Part shown: one piece after another, positions 47,743 through 60,629 of the stretch
How positions within the stretch are numbered: position 1 is the first letter of the stretch
How the letters are laid out: the number at the start of each line of letters is the position of its first letter
Assembly: GCF_008831285.2 (NCBI RefSeq)
Contig: NC_045140.1
Coordinates: 9,112,505 to 9,176,504, forward strand
Direction of reading: 5' to 3'
Source of the DNA: Nymphaea colorata
Lineage: Eukaryota; Streptophyta; Magnoliopsida; Nymphaeales; Nymphaeaceae
DNA: 64,000 bases
Made by a program: the position numbers and the translations under genes
The notes under the pieces: model-generated
Told to the model about the DNA's origin: nothing
The model's database searches: none
The model's input: the letters and a program-made list of their open reading frames with translations, nothing else

Positions 47743-49497
47743 TTAAAGGCCGTGAAGCTCATTTCTAGTGTTTGCTACACTCTACAAATTGTTGTTGAGG
47801 TCAACATTCTATTGTTAAAAGAATTTTTTCTAATTTTTCAGCATATCCTTATAAGTAAGTATCTTGTCCTAGCACCCCCAGCACTACCCAGGAAAATCCT
47901 AACAAAAATCAGATTGTTATGGTCTTCTACCGTTTACCTTTACAAACGTGTTGCATATGGCTTGGTAAAAATTTGTTGTAAGTTTCTAGAGCAATTTAAA
48001 AGGAAATTTTCAACAACATTTTAACCAGAGCCTATTTAGGAGTCTAGCCCCATGCTAGTCTAGTCAGACAGAGAAAATTCATCTATGGGAAAAATAGTCA
48101 TTTCCTTTTTTGAGCCATATTCTTTTGCTTAAATATAGTATATAGGTCACATATACCTTGGTTTATGATTTATTTGATTTATAGAACCTTCATTCAAATC
48201 ATTATCCTTATTTGAGCATATTTTAATCGAAAATCACACACAAGGGTATTTCAATCATTTGTTATATACCTGTATATTTCATGAAACCTAACTTAGAAGC
48301 TATATGAACCTCAGTTAGCTTTTCATATACATTTCATGGATTATGTAAGCCTGAGCCCAGGCTTATCCAACTCCAATTTCTCATTAAAGCTAGATGTTTT
48401 AGAAGCAACACCTAAGCTAAGCCTAGTGAACTTGCCCTCAACACAGGTCTGAATCTCATTTTTCGATGCTAAACTTAGCCCACATCCAGTCCATGACATG
48501 CAACTTGAAACCACCTATCCCAGCTTGAGCCAGGTATAGGTCCATGTTATTTTTAGATCTCCATTTCATATTTCCGATCCAGATGTTATATCCATGTTTT
48601 ATTTCCAGATCTCGGTCTCATATCCAAGTCTTTGATATGAGATATATCTTTATAGATCCAGATCCATTATACTCACTTTGGATCTTAGATATCATATCAT
48701 AATAAAAACTTCAACGCGATATATGGATCCACTTCTAAAATTTTCCTTGGATATGGACTTAGATCTGGGTCTCAACATCAAACCCAGATCCAGAATCCAC
48801 ATGTGAGCTTAATGCATATTATATCTAAAAAACGTATCACGATTTTCTCACTTCATGCTTAATGTCAATTTGCATGTTAGTACTTGAAATAGACAGAATT
48901 CTTTACTAGCAATGCGGCATAGGCGAAACCGAAATCAGTATTTGTATGTGGTCGGAACAAATATTTTTCTAATTTATATCATGTGTTAGAATAATGTTTA
49001 AAAGTGTGTTTTCTCTTCTTCATATTCTAGTGTCACTCATCCTCCATTCTGAACATCAATCTAAATACTTTATCAAGAATTGATGAACACTTCTCCATGC
49101 CTGTGTGGCTTTATGCAGAATCAAAGCTGGAGTTCGGACAACATCACGATGAGCAAAATTAGATTGAAAACAAGCTTTTAACCTATGGTTTTGAGTTTTA
49201 AAGGGGAGAAAGAGTATTGATAGTTTAGTCTCTCCTCTTTGTGACACACTTGAGCTATCCTAAAGAAGCCCAAAAAAGTTGGTAAAATTATAACTAGGTA
49301 ATCAAAAAGGGTTTAGCTCAAAACAAGTCAAATTTTTAAGAGTTTTGATCTAAGTCTTGGTTCGGGATGCATTAGCACTCAACCCAAACCCAGCCAGATT
49401 CTGGTAAACTCATGGGAGCAGGCTCAACCAAGGCGTTAGCATGAGGTAATTTATTTTTCCTCTTCCATCTTTTTTTATTTGCAATTGAGTGTTTTAT
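47743..49497. other. AT-rich DNA with a GATCC/GATCT-rich block
   Basis: At 48,540-48,800 words such as AGATCCAGATCC and CAGATCTCGGTC recur at short, irregular intervals, resembling the GATCC-rich part of the LTR family (55,740-55,860). No gene recognised. Confidence 0.4.
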
Positions 49498-49630
49498 GCA
49501 TGTTTAGTTTAGTTTTCTTTTGTTTTTTTTGCTTTTAGCATGTTTAGTTTAGTTTTTGCTTATAGTATGTTTAATTTAGTTTATTTCTTGCTTAGGTTTT
49601 AGATATCTCTTAGTTTAGCATGTTTATTTT
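49498..49630. repeat. decayed minisatellite, GCATGTTTAGTTTAGTTTT unit
   Basis: Full or partial copies start at 49,498, 49,538, 49,565 and 49,618. Confidence 0.85.
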
Positions 49631-51229
49631 TTAGATTAGACTTATTTTAATGTCATTAGGGTAGGCAATAGGGGTCAGGTATGTCTTTCTCTTTCTTGTT
49701 GCTTTCTTTTAATTTTCATCTTTTTGCTTATGTAGTTTTACTTAATCATGCATACAAAATACAGTTTTCTTTTATGCTTTCTTTAATCATGCATTACACG
49801 TACGTTTTTAATATGCATTGACCACCTTCCACCCACATGTACCCCTTGTTTGAAACCAAACTAGGTCAACTTAATAGCTTACCTTGTGGCATTAGCCCAG
49901 GTATGTAAATGTCTGAATTGAGTTTGGCTTTCACATAAGAACGATTTCAAAATCGTAGTTTATCAAAATACTTTATAAAATCAAATTTCTTTAATCATTT
50001 TAAAACCCTAGGTCGTGTAGCCATGGAGTCCAAACCTAGTTCAGATTCTCTAAGACCTAGTCCATATCAGCCTTAGAACCTACTACGTATGAACCTATTC
50101 CCAGAACCTAGGTCTAGTAGAATTGCTTTAAATTCTTTATGAATTGAATGGAGTTTATATTATATATTACATGGTTTGACTAAGACTAAACACAATTATT
50201 ACAACCAAACTATCCCTAGGTAGGATTAAACCCAGTGCAGGCAAGACCGAACCTATTGGATCTTGGATCTCAATTCAAAGCATTGGATTCAAATCATAAA
50301 CCATATGTTGATCTAAACTATGACCTTAACCCAATTCTAATATATTTGGATATCAAATATTAGATGTCGGATCTTGGATTTCAGAGTTTAGATTTTGGAT
50401 TAGATTTTACATATGAGTCTTGAATCATAAATATTAGATTTTAGACCCTAGATTTTGGATCTTAGATTTCAGATATTGGATCTTAAATTTTAGATCTTGG
50501 ATCTTGAATCAAATTTCAAAGCAAATGGGTACTTAATCATGAACCTGGGATCAATTCCCTTGGAGTCAAACCCAAATACAAGATTTTGAACCATGCAGCC
50601 ATCATATTTGGATCCATCCTTTCAGAATTTGTGCAACTTAAAATATCCAATAATGAATACAAGACCAAACCTATTGGATTTCTAACCATGCAGTTTAGAT
50701 CAAGAGTCCCATTGACATGATATGAAATCTATAACATTTCTCATTTCAAATTTAGAAAAAGAATTTTATGCAAAACTTGATCTTAATTTTTTATTTAGAT
50801 CCAGATTTTCATACTAGATCCATGTTCTACACCCTAGTCCTAGTAAAAACCAGACCGCACATATATTGGATATAGTTTTGCATGTATCATATCATAATTG
50901 GAATATAAATTTGTATTCATATATGATGATCCAAACATAAACGAACTTCAAATTAATTTATTCTTGTTCATCGAATCACTTTCTAAGATTTATTTGGATT
51001 TAAAAACATGCACAATTTTCAAAATAATGGAACATTTTCTTTCTTAGGTTTTGGATGACATTTAGACTTAAAAATTAGAACATTTACTCTAGTTCTTGGT
51101 TTGATTATCTGTTGGTAAAGACACTAGGAATGGTTAAACGTCATACCGACAAGTCAGGTCCTATTCAACGGAATCCCACACAAGAAACAAAGGTGAGTAC
51201 AAGTAAACAAATCCAATTTATTATGGTCT
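49631..51229. other. AT-rich DNA with TTAGATC/TTGGATC-rich block
   Basis: At 50,280-50,520 words GGATCTTGGATC, TTAGATTTTGGATC and TAGATTTCAGATATTGG recur in the opposite orientation to the block at 48.54-48.80 kb. Likely a decayed piece of the LTR family or inner region of the copy B element. No gag or pol frames are seen here on either strand. Confidence 0.4.
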
Positions 51230-53596
51230 TGTTTGCATCCCAAAAAAATATTTTGGCTTTTGGAATGCTCCAGAAAAATGAGATTTTATTTTGAAAATGA
51301 GAGATAAAGAGACTAGCCCGTCGGTATGAGGATCAATCCAAGGGCTATGTTTATTCTTGATACATTTTTTTTTTACTTAAACATCTTTTTCATTTTAAAT
51401 GAGGTGTTGTGTTGAAGAAAATATTGAAAATTTGATGTTTCAAACTTTTGAAAAAGTTCTTTGAAGAATTACTTGAGAATGTGAAACATTTTGATTTGAG
51501 AAAACTTTGTATTGAGAAGGTGCTTGTGATTATAAGTGACGTTAAATGAGTGTGAATGCATGAATGTATTTGGTCCTATATGATTAGAAGGGAATAATTC
51601 AATCATACCATAACATTCATCTAAAAACATTCCTACCGTCACACACCTCTAAAATTTTTGTTTTGTAATTGTCATAAATATTTTTGATGAAAAGAGAAAA
51701 GTTTTTGAAAATGAAATGGGGTTGCAGACCATCAAACATGATTCTAATATTAAGTCATTACTTGATTTTAGGTCTTGGTGAAGCCGGCAAATAAGAAACT
51801 AAAACCTTAAATCATGGGAGAAAAATATTTAAAGGAATGGAAGAAATGAAAGACTTAAATACAAGAGGAATATGGAGAAAGAAAGAGAGGGAAAGAGATT
51901 TTGAATTCACAAAACAATGGATTTAAAAGAGAGAGAGAGATACATACTCATATACATATTTATATATACATATATATGCACATACATACGTATGGATACA
52001 TATATGAAAACTTGCAAGGAGGAAGTTTACATCAAATAGAGAGGGAGAATAAGATTTTTAGAAAGAGAGGGAGAAGAAGATTTTAGAAAGAGGGAGAGAT
52101 TTTGAAATGTAATACACATATATATTCATATATATGTATACAAGAGTTTGTAAAAGGATATATTAAGTCATAAAGAGAGAAAGACAAATAGACATATTCA
52201 TGTGCATGTATACATATATAACATGTATATATACATATGTCTTCATGAGTATTAAAATCAAGAAATGACTTGAAAAATATCCGACTTCAATTTTTATGTA
52301 GGCCGAAGAGGAACTTGGGCTCATGCAAGAGCTTAAGTTAAATCTCCAAGGCCGCATTAGAGAGGGTATTTGCTTTCAAAATATTTTGGAAAACATGCTT
52401 CCAAATATGAACATAAAATCATATTGTTTTTTTTCAAGAAAATACATTTCTTCCACCATTGGGTATGGAAGAAAATAAAATACTCATGAGACATGGAATG
52501 GTGAGGCACTCAGGGTTCCTAATCGGGTGATTAAGAAATAAACTAATTGTGAAAATGACATGAATATGCACTTTAACATGTACAAATTTGTGAAGGGCTT
52601 TCCTGGGTTGAACATGTCCCAACCTCAAAACAACATAAGATGAAGAAATCCCAACCCACACTCATTCTTGCCATGCATTTGCATATTAATTGAAGAAAAA
52701 GTAACCCATCATACATGGACACCATCTCGAGCATAAACAATAAAAAAAATCATAATAGCAAGCATATTTTTGAGGAATAAATGAAGAAATGGTATTTGTT
52801 TCACATTGCTCATGCACCCAGTGCACTCAAGACATAGCTCTCGATTCTAGATAAGAAATCATTTGAGCTTTCTTGCATGGCCATGGAGAGGTGGCAAGAG
52901 GAAATGAGAACAAAAATGGAGGATTACATACCTCGAATATAGATGAGCCTCCTTTTTTTAATGATCTTTAGATCACCTCAGATGGAGCTCCAAGATGATA
53001 AAAATGTCCCTCCAAGAGATCCCCTTGTGCTCTCTTGAAGAGTTTGGGCTTGGTGAAGATTGCTCCCAATGTTGGAGAAGAAGAAAGAAATGGAAAAAGA
53101 TAGTTAAGGGAAAATCAAAAATTTCAAGGGAGGAAGCATGAGAGGTTCCTCAATGGTTGGTTCATACCCAAGAAGGAAGATTGTGGGGCTATATAGAGAG
53201 TTTTGGAGCCAAAATTCAAAATTTGGATTCAAGAGGAAAAAGTTTTGGAGCCAAAATTCAAAATTTGAAATTCAAAATTTAAGTTCAAGAGGAAAGCTTT
53301 TTGAAGCCAAAATTCAAAATTTGTAATTCAAAATTTGAATTCAAGAGGGAAGAGAATTTTGAATTCTCAATTTGGATCTAAACTTGGATTTTGGATCTAA
53401 TTTGGAATTGGCAATTGTATTTTGGATTTGAATCTCGCGTCTACGGTTGGTTTTGAATTTGAATTTTATGTATGGGTTTGGACAACGGTTTAGAAATTCA
53501 TTTTGGATCGAATAGTTGCAAATTTATTTTGGGTCTAAAATTTAAGCCCAAATAATAAAATATAGTTTTTTTTTTGAAAAATTTAGGGTGATAACA
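51230..53596 (-). mobile_element. LTR copy B of the Tat/Ogre-like family, minus orientation
   Basis: On the minus strand it starts TGTTATCACCC at 53,596, the same word as LTR copy C, and can be followed landmark by landmark to the TTTTGGAATGC word near 51,260. Compared with copy C it lacks about 550 bp (matching 55,850-56,420) and has a local triplication of a 42-56-bp unit instead. It shares with copy A the words GTCTTGGTGAAGCCGG/GTCTTGATAAAGTCGG, absent from copy C. No gag-pol lies on its inner side, so it may be a solo LTR. Confidence 0.75.
53201..53353. repeat. three-unit tandem repeat inside LTR copy B
   Basis: Units start at 53,201, 53,243 and 53,298, each containing TTTTGGAGCCAAAATTCAAA or a one-base variant and TTCAAGAGG. 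Unit lengths are about 42, 55 and 56 bp. It sits at the place where copy C carries the roughly 550-bp segment missing from copy B. Confidence 0.9.
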
Positions 53597-54420
53597 GGTC
53601 TGCAATTAAGTAAACCAAAGTAGTGACCGTGATGGGACCTGTCACTACCTTGACTAGACAAAAATGTTATACTTTTCCAAGTTTTAAATGTCATATCATT
53701 CTTGTAGCCACTTAGATACTCTCGTTTGATGGATGTGCGTATTTCTAATGTGCATTTGGACTTAGAATTGAGAGAGGTTTCCATGCTCATATAGATCTAA
53801 AATTACATACTACCTCTCTCAATTTTGAAGTTGTTTGAAAACAATGTTTGATTCACTCTTTGATTTTAGCCTCATGTTAGGCTACATTGCATTAGATCCA
53901 GCTGTTTGTACATACAATTGCATATTTAAAAATCTCTCATAACCTATATGTCTCGGTCATCATGTTGCGGAGTACTTATATGCATTAGTTTAGGGCGGTA
54001 CAACGGTTGTTCCAACCTACAAGAGGTAGATACTGGCTCTTCCCTCACCCATAAGGAGGCATTAGCGTGGTATATTGATAAGTGATCAAGGAGAACGATG
54101 ACACTTAACATTTAGAATCCAATTTGGATGAGTAAATACCATGTACTCTGGAATTATTTTTCAAGTATACATGCATATCTAGTATATGGAATAACTTAGG
54201 ATTTGAAAAACTAAGATATCTAGTTCCATGCTAAGCTGAATTCAAACATTTGCATGATAAGTATTGTTTGAAGCATTCTTGTTTGATTATGTATTTATCT
54301 TCTTGCATTTCATTTAACTCTATGCACTGATTTAAAAAAAAAAAACTAAATGGAGGGATTTTCTAAAAGAACCATGTTTTTTTGTGTCAAAACCATTCAA
54401 AAATTTCTATTACAATTGCA
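53597..54420. other. spacer between divergent LTRs, left part
   Basis: AT-rich, with a minus-strand frame at 53,542-53,790 that carries no motif. No repeat or gene recognised. Confidence 0.4.
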
Positions 54421-55580
54421 TCCTATAGGGTCTCTTTAACCTGTCAAGGTCAACATGGTCGTTTCAGTTGGAACCTCTTACTGAGTCGATCCTCACAAGC
54501 ACAAACTCATCACCTAGTTTAGCCATCCTCTATTTTTGTATATTCATTTGCATGTTTGTCCTGACCCCCCACCATGTCGGTTTTGTCAATCACCATGATC
54601 AAGACATTTCCCTCATGTTACATTGTGCACTCTATTTTTTTGAAGTGACTCATATACTAGGCCCATTGCCATAGATGGGCTCATGCCAGATTGGTTTCCA
54701 TAATGGTTCGAGCAATTCATGAAGGTCTTCTCCCTTCAACGAGATGACTGTGGTCTTAAAACAGTAGCATTGTCAGTAGGTCATCAGATAATGGTCACTT
54801 GATTCATGAATTGGCTAAGAGATGGAACCCATAGACGTCTACATTCGGTTCCAATTGAGAGAGATGACACCTCTCCTTGACAAGTTCACCTACATCTTGG
54901 GTCTGCTAGAGCCAATAAGAGGTCACAGATATCCAATCAATCATAAGTTCAAGACCAACTTCAAGGATGTTAACTACAAGGACCTGTTTTACAGACTCGT
55001 GGGCATAAAGAGCTGGGACCTCAAGAAGCAAGAGATCATCATTTCCTCAAACTCTTAGATTTTCACGCACACTTTGCAGGCTCAACAGGGGAGATGAGGG
55101 CCAGATCGCCTATGCAATAGTACAAGACTAGGGAGATAATGATAATCTGCATAGTAGGACTCATAGTTTTCTCCAACAGATACTAACGATGGATCTACAC
55201 GTTCTACAACTATTCAAGATGTGGGGAAACATGAAGACTCGACACCTTTCACTTGCTTTTGCTGGTCTTACATTTCTATGAAGGGGTCTCACCCAATTCA
55301 TCATGGGAGATTTTGATATGATCGAAGGATGTCTCTAGTTTCTACAAAAGGGGTTCTATAAGCATGTCATTTATGAGGTCAAGTTTTTAAACCTACTGGT
55401 GACAACTTTTTACCATTACATGCATATAGGTAGATAATAGATGAGCCAGTGGAGGAAAACATCGTCTATGTTTTTTTGCACATGAAGGAGCAGCTAACTT
55501 GCTACACCTACCACGACAAGAAGACAAATATTCTTCTATTCGGCCCAATCGTAGATTATATACAATCAGGAGAGGCTTCA
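54421..55580 (+). pseudogene. broken plus-strand reading frame upstream of LTR copy C
   Basis: Several consecutive plus-strand frames read as protein rather than repeat: 54,468-54,674, then 54,822-55,058 with LREMTPLLDKFTYILGLLEP and YKDLFYRLVGIKSWDLKKQE, then pieces to 55,560 including a GDFDMIEGC stretch. Stops and frame changes separate them. The T-P-x-L-x-x-x-x-Y-I-L-G-like phrase followed by a G-I-K motif recalls the plant-mobile-domain-like ORF found in Ogre-type elements, but this is by eye and uncertain. In Ogre elements that ORF lies inside the LTR, between it and gag. Here it lies outside copy C, so it may come from another, disrupted copy. Confidence 0.35.
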
Positions 55581-55590
55581 ACATAGTCAT

Positions 55591-58490
55591 TGTTATCACC
55601 CCAATTTTTTTCAAAAAGACTGTACATTATTTTCACCTAAACTAAATTCTCAGTTCATTAGATTTAAATTTTTAGACCCTAATCACATTCCTAGATCCAA
55701 AACAAGTTCGCAACTATTTGGTCATCTCTGAACCCATGTCCAAACCCAAACACAAAATTCAAATTCAAAACACAACTTTAAACGTGAGATTCAAATCCCA
55801 AATCCAACTATCAGATCCAAATTAGATCCAAAACCCAAACTTTGATCCAAATCAAATTTCACACTCAAAATCCAAAACTGAGATCAAAACAACAAAATTT
55901 GATGCTATTGAGCGTGGCACGCACGTGCATGGACATTTCCTTTGTTTTATGTTTCGTTCTCACGCCAAGATGTGCTTTTAAGCTTAAATCACTCACTAGA
56001 ATGCGTCGGCGATCAATTGAACCTAATCCAGATTTAAAACAAGCTCGGAGTCATACAAAACAAAGTCGCCCACCCATTTGTAACAAAAACCATTTTTACA
56101 CATTTTAAATAAAAAATGGTTTCATGCTTCTTATATAAACACCCATATTTATTTATTTATTTTCTTTATTTTGTTTTGTTTTAAAAAAATAATAATATGT
56201 AGGTGCATAGTCGTGTGGCTCAGGCCCCATTTTCATGTTAAAACTGTCCATTGGGGGCGATTTTGGTACTATTGGGTGGGCATTAGCCCTGCCCACACCC
56301 CAAAAGGGTATTTGTAGGGCTAATGGCCAATCCTAGTTAGTCAAAACCTATTTAAAAAAATATAAATAAATAAAAAATACTTGAAATTCGCATGAAAATG
56401 TTGTTAAATTCAAAAAATTCAAATTTTGAGTTTTGACTTCAAAACTCTCTATAAATACCCCCTACAATATTCTCTCTTGGGCATGAACTAACCCTTGGGG
56501 AACCTATAATACTTTCTCACTTGAGAATCTAAAGTTTCACTTAGCTCTCTCTTTCCATTTCTCTCTTTTTCTCTTCTTCTTCTTCTCCAACCTTGGGAGC
56601 AAGCTTCTTTAAGTTCCAACTCTTTAATGGAGCACAGTAAAATCACTTTGAAGAATACCTTCACCATCTTGGAACTTCACCCAAGGCAACCATAGAATCA
56701 TCCAAAGAAGGAGACTCATCCCTAAGATCATCTATATTAGAGGTATGTAGTTCTCCTCTTGTTTTCATTTTTATTTTTATTTTCCCTTGCCACCTCTCCA
56801 TGGTCGTGCAAGAAAGCTATAAAGTTTTATTATTTGGAATCGAGAGCTGCTCTTGAGTGCATCGAAAGTATGAGCAAAGCAAAATAAATTTTATTTCTTC
56901 ATTTATTTCAAAAAATATGCTTGTTATATAACTTTACTTATCGTTTATGTTTGAAATGATGCTTATGCATGATGTATTAATTTTCTTTAATTAATGAGTA
57001 GATACATGGTGAGAATGAGTGTTTGGGTTAGGATCTTTTTATTGTTGTGTTGATTTTTGAGGTTGTGATTTTTTCAACCCGGGAAAGCCCTTCACGAATA
57101 TGTACATGTTAAAATGCATCTTAATGTTATTATGATGTTTAGCTTCTCTCTTAATCGTCTTATTAGGAAACTCAATGAGTGCTTTAATTGCTTAATTTTC
57201 TTCCACACCCAATAGAGGAGAAATATATTCTCTTGAATAAATGAAATAATTATGTTTTATGTTTATGTGTAAAAATATTTGGAATCATGTTCTTCAAAAG
57301 ATTTTCGAAAGCAAGAATCTCTTTTATGAGGTATTGGAGATTTAGCCTAGGCTGCATGAGCTCAAGTTCCTCTCTGGTCTACATAAAAAAATCAAAATCA
57401 GATATTTTCAAGTTATTTCTTGATTTCAACTCTCATGAAAACATAGACATTTATACATGTTGTATACGTATATGTGCACATGATTGTCTCTCTTTGTCTT
57501 TCTCTCTCTATAGTTCAACATAATCTTTTACGAATTTTCATGTACATATGAATGAATGTATACATGTTTTCCATTTTCTCTCTCTAAAATCTTTTGTTTC
57601 TCTCTTCAAAGTTAAATGTTTTCTTATATATATATATATATATATATCTTTTTCTCTAAAACCTCTCTTTTTCTAAAATCTTCTTCTCCTTTTGATTTAA
57701 TACTTCTTCTTCACAAGCATTCATATATATATATATATACACGTACCTCTCTTTTTCTTTTTTATATTTTTTTATTTTGTGATTTTAAAATCTCTTTTTC
57801 TCTATATTGGCATCATGCTTGATAATCTACAACCCAATTTCATTCTCATCAAATTTTCTCTTTTCACCAAAAATATCTATGACAATTATAAAATGAGAAA
57901 CTTAGATGCGTGTGATAGTAGGAATGCTTTGAGATAAATGTTATGGTAGGAATGAGTGATTTACTTTCAATCATATCAGGTTAATGTATTTATACATCCA
58001 CATTCATTTAAAATCAAGAATGATCACAAACACTCCTCTAAAAGAACTTAAGCAAGATGAGATGAAGCTCTAGTTAGGTAGTAACTGAATTAGAGTAAAA
58101 TCTTAAACCTACTTAAAATCTTAAGAGTATACTAAACTGGTTTCAAAAGATAATCTTCAAATGTTTCTAAACAATATTTGTAAAGATTTTTCAAATTAAA
58201 GCAAATGACTCTTCAAAAATTTTCTCAAGAATTTGAAACATCAAATCTTCAATATTTTCTCAAACACCGCACCACATTTAGAATAAAAAGATGTTTTGGC
58301 CAAAATGAAATGCATCAAGAATAAACATAGCCTTTGAATTGATTACCCCCTGTAAAGGCATTGGGAACGGTCAATCTTCGTACCAATGGGTGAATCCCTT
58401 TCTTTCTCATTTGAAAATAAAATCTTATTTTTTTAGGGTACTTCAAAAGACCAAATATTTTTGGAATGCAAACAGTCATAGATTATGATT
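55591..58490 (+). mobile_element. LTR copy C (5' LTR of the gag-pol region), about 2.9 kb
   Basis: Starts TGTTATCACC and is followed by the GATCC-rich block, A/T-rich middle, a leader-like purine/pyrimidine asymmetric stretch, and CT-rich and (TA)n tracts (57,626-57,647, 57,724-57,740). It matches copies A and B read on the minus strand. At about 2.9 kb it is long for a gypsy LTR, as is usual for Ogre-type Tat elements. The 3' end is set by loss of homology with copy B near the TTTTTGGAATGCAAAC word and is uncertain by about 100 bp. No 3' LTR is in view, as the element runs off the right edge. Confidence 0.75.
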
Positions 58491-58747
58491 TGGATAGTAA
58501 AGTATAGGAGGCCTTTCGTAGTCTGACAGAGTGTACATGAGTTGTTGGGAAACTGTCTTTCCCACTCCATATTGTCGTTCAGTCATTGTCTTGAATAATG
58601 TTTACAATTCAATAATATTTTGACATTTTATTCTCCTCCAATATGCTAAATAAATGTCTTTCTCTCTATTTTTCAGAACTATATCATTTTTGCCTCTCTC
58701 CTCCAACTAACATGTTTTTTTAGGTGAAACTTTAGCAAAGACTTTCT
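58491..58747 (+). other. leader between LTR copy C and gag
   Basis: The primer-binding site should lie at the start of this stretch, but no clear match to a plant tRNA 3' end was recognised, either from decay or because the LTR boundary is not exact. The stretch is T-rich. Confidence 0.35.
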
Positions 58748-59940
58748 ATGGCTCCTCGCATGAGATCACAAGCTAAAGAAGAAAATGAGCTTGAAATTTA
58801 GGTGATGGAGAATCCTCATCAAGTATTATCCCACATTATGCTGGCCGCTCAGTAGACGATTCAACAAATGATGAATCAAGGAGCAGCTGGATCAAGTCAC
58901 AAGAATTCAAAAGGTTCCACTCAAGCCTAGAAACCTGAAGTCAACATTGGTTGCATTAGTGATCCTATCTAATCTCACATTGATGAAATGGAGAGAAACA
59001 GTCTGTTAGATTCAGAGCAAGAAGAATAAGACCTACTCTAGATGATGTTTTTGTGAAGGGTTGGATGATGAGGACCTTGAGGAAATCTCAAGGAAATTCA
59101 ACAAGTTTAGGGGATTGGAAAACCCACACATTTATTTGTTAATATTTTTCACATAATGTGGGAAATTCCACAAGAATAACATGACATTATTTATCTATTT
59201 TTCATGAAGTTTGGAAGGTGAGGGAGTACAATGGTACTCAGGGACCATTACCCACTCAGATGCAGGATTCCGATGAGATGGTCAATGCCTCCATTAAAAA
59301 ATATGGACCCAATCTCTCTATGGTGCCGGCCTTCAACACCCTGTTCAATCTCCGCCAAAAGTCAAGAGAGACAACTAGAAAATATATCCAAAGATGGCAG
59401 GCGTCTAGTTTAAAGTTTCACACATCAATGTTATAAGCACATGTTTTAACCATGATCTTTGGGTGTTTTCAAGAGCATATTAACCATCATCTCATATAGC
59501 ATGAGTACAAGTACTTTTATGATCTAACTAAAAAGGTAGAGCATGTAGAGACTGCTGTCAAGAACGGCTATTGCCAAATAGATGTGCAGAAGCACAGTGG
59601 TGACAACAAGAAGGAAGATTTGCTGGTTGGGGACATCACTCCTGAAGTCCTGAAAGATCCATTCAGAGACTATGGTAAGAACACTATGGTAATAATGGTT
59701 GGCACGCTTTTCTATCTACAGGATCATATCAGATCCTGCACACAAGAAGAAATGATTGTGAACACCATTGACAATGGACCTACACAGAAGCCAATGAATT
59801 TTATTCAAGCCCTCAGCAAGAAAGCAATGGTGATGAAAATTCAAGCCGAGAAGCCCAAGCCCATCAAGAAACTCATATATAAGATAGAAGAGACACTCGC
59901 TAGCCTAAATCTCATTTCAAGGTGTTTCAACAGTAGATAA
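58748..59940 (+). pseudogene. degenerate gag of a Tat/Ogre-like Ty3/gypsy element
   Basis: From ATG 58,748 the frame is broken by stops (58,799 on). Recognisable gag phrases return in another frame from 59,090 (RGLENPHI) and at 59,218-59,436, where VNASIKKYGPNLSMVP and FNLRQKSRETTRKYIQRW match the conserved gag core of Tat elements, with its R-Q-K-x-x-E-x-x-R-x-Y-x-x-R-W signature. The C-terminal linker follows at 59,584-59,940, hydrophilic and Lys-rich. Gag would form the virus-like particle. Multiple frameshifts and stops make it non-functional. Confidence 0.75.
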
Positions 59941-59988
59941 AAAAAGAGAAAAACAAGACAGCAGATCAACCAGAAGATATCTCAAACA

Positions 59989-60372
59989 ATGTTCTCAAAT
60001 GAAGATATCTCAAAGCCTCACCAATTCTATAACAATGCACTATATACTGTGGTGAAGGTGCATGGTATGAATGTTCCACACATGCTAGTAGAAGAACGGA
60101 GCATTTTGAACAAATGCCCAGAAATGATTGACAAAACCTTGGACCTCAAGAACAAGCATTTCACACCAAATGATATGACTATCTATAGCTTTGACAAGAT
60201 GAAGAAAACAATAAAATGCAAGATATACCTGAACCTGCATATCAATTTTACTGTCCATACAGCTCTCTTCTATGTGATAGACGTGTCACCATCCTTCACT
60301 TTATTGCTTGAGAGGCCATGGATCCATGAAGCAAATGTCGTGTCATCCAACTTGCATCAATGCATCAAATAG
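59989..60372 (+). pseudogene. degenerate aspartic protease domain
   Basis: The 127-residue open frame matches the retropepsin region of Tat elements: a beta-strand block, the phrase FTPNDMTIYSFD (58-69), and the conserved LLLERPWIHEA (105-115) with LHQ near the end. The active-site Asp-Ser/Gly-Gly/Ser triad that should lie near residues 34-38 reads VEERS, so the catalytic Asp is gone. The protease would process Gag-Pol. It is read in a single frame, unlike its neighbours, but is inactive as written. Confidence 0.75.
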
Positions 60373-60629
60373 AGTCATGGATACACCAGTATGACAGTCT
60401 TGGCTAAAAACATTCAGGAGAGGCTCACACATCCCATAGTCCTCTATCCTACATGCATAACTGACATGGCGAGTGTTTAGTGTCCTGATGAAGTATATTT
60501 AAAGTTAGCTTTGGCTGTCTACAGATGAATAAACCAGAAATCATAGAATAGGTCAACACAGTAGAGTGGAAGGGTTCAACTTTCTATAAGTTCAGAGGTC
60601 GGATCAACAAGGCAGCCATTAGAGATCAT
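60373..60629 (+). other. linker between protease and G-patch
   Basis: Protein-like phrases continue after the protease stop (for example NIQERLTHPIVLYPTC) but are broken by further stops. In intact relatives this is the variable linker. Confidence 0.5.
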
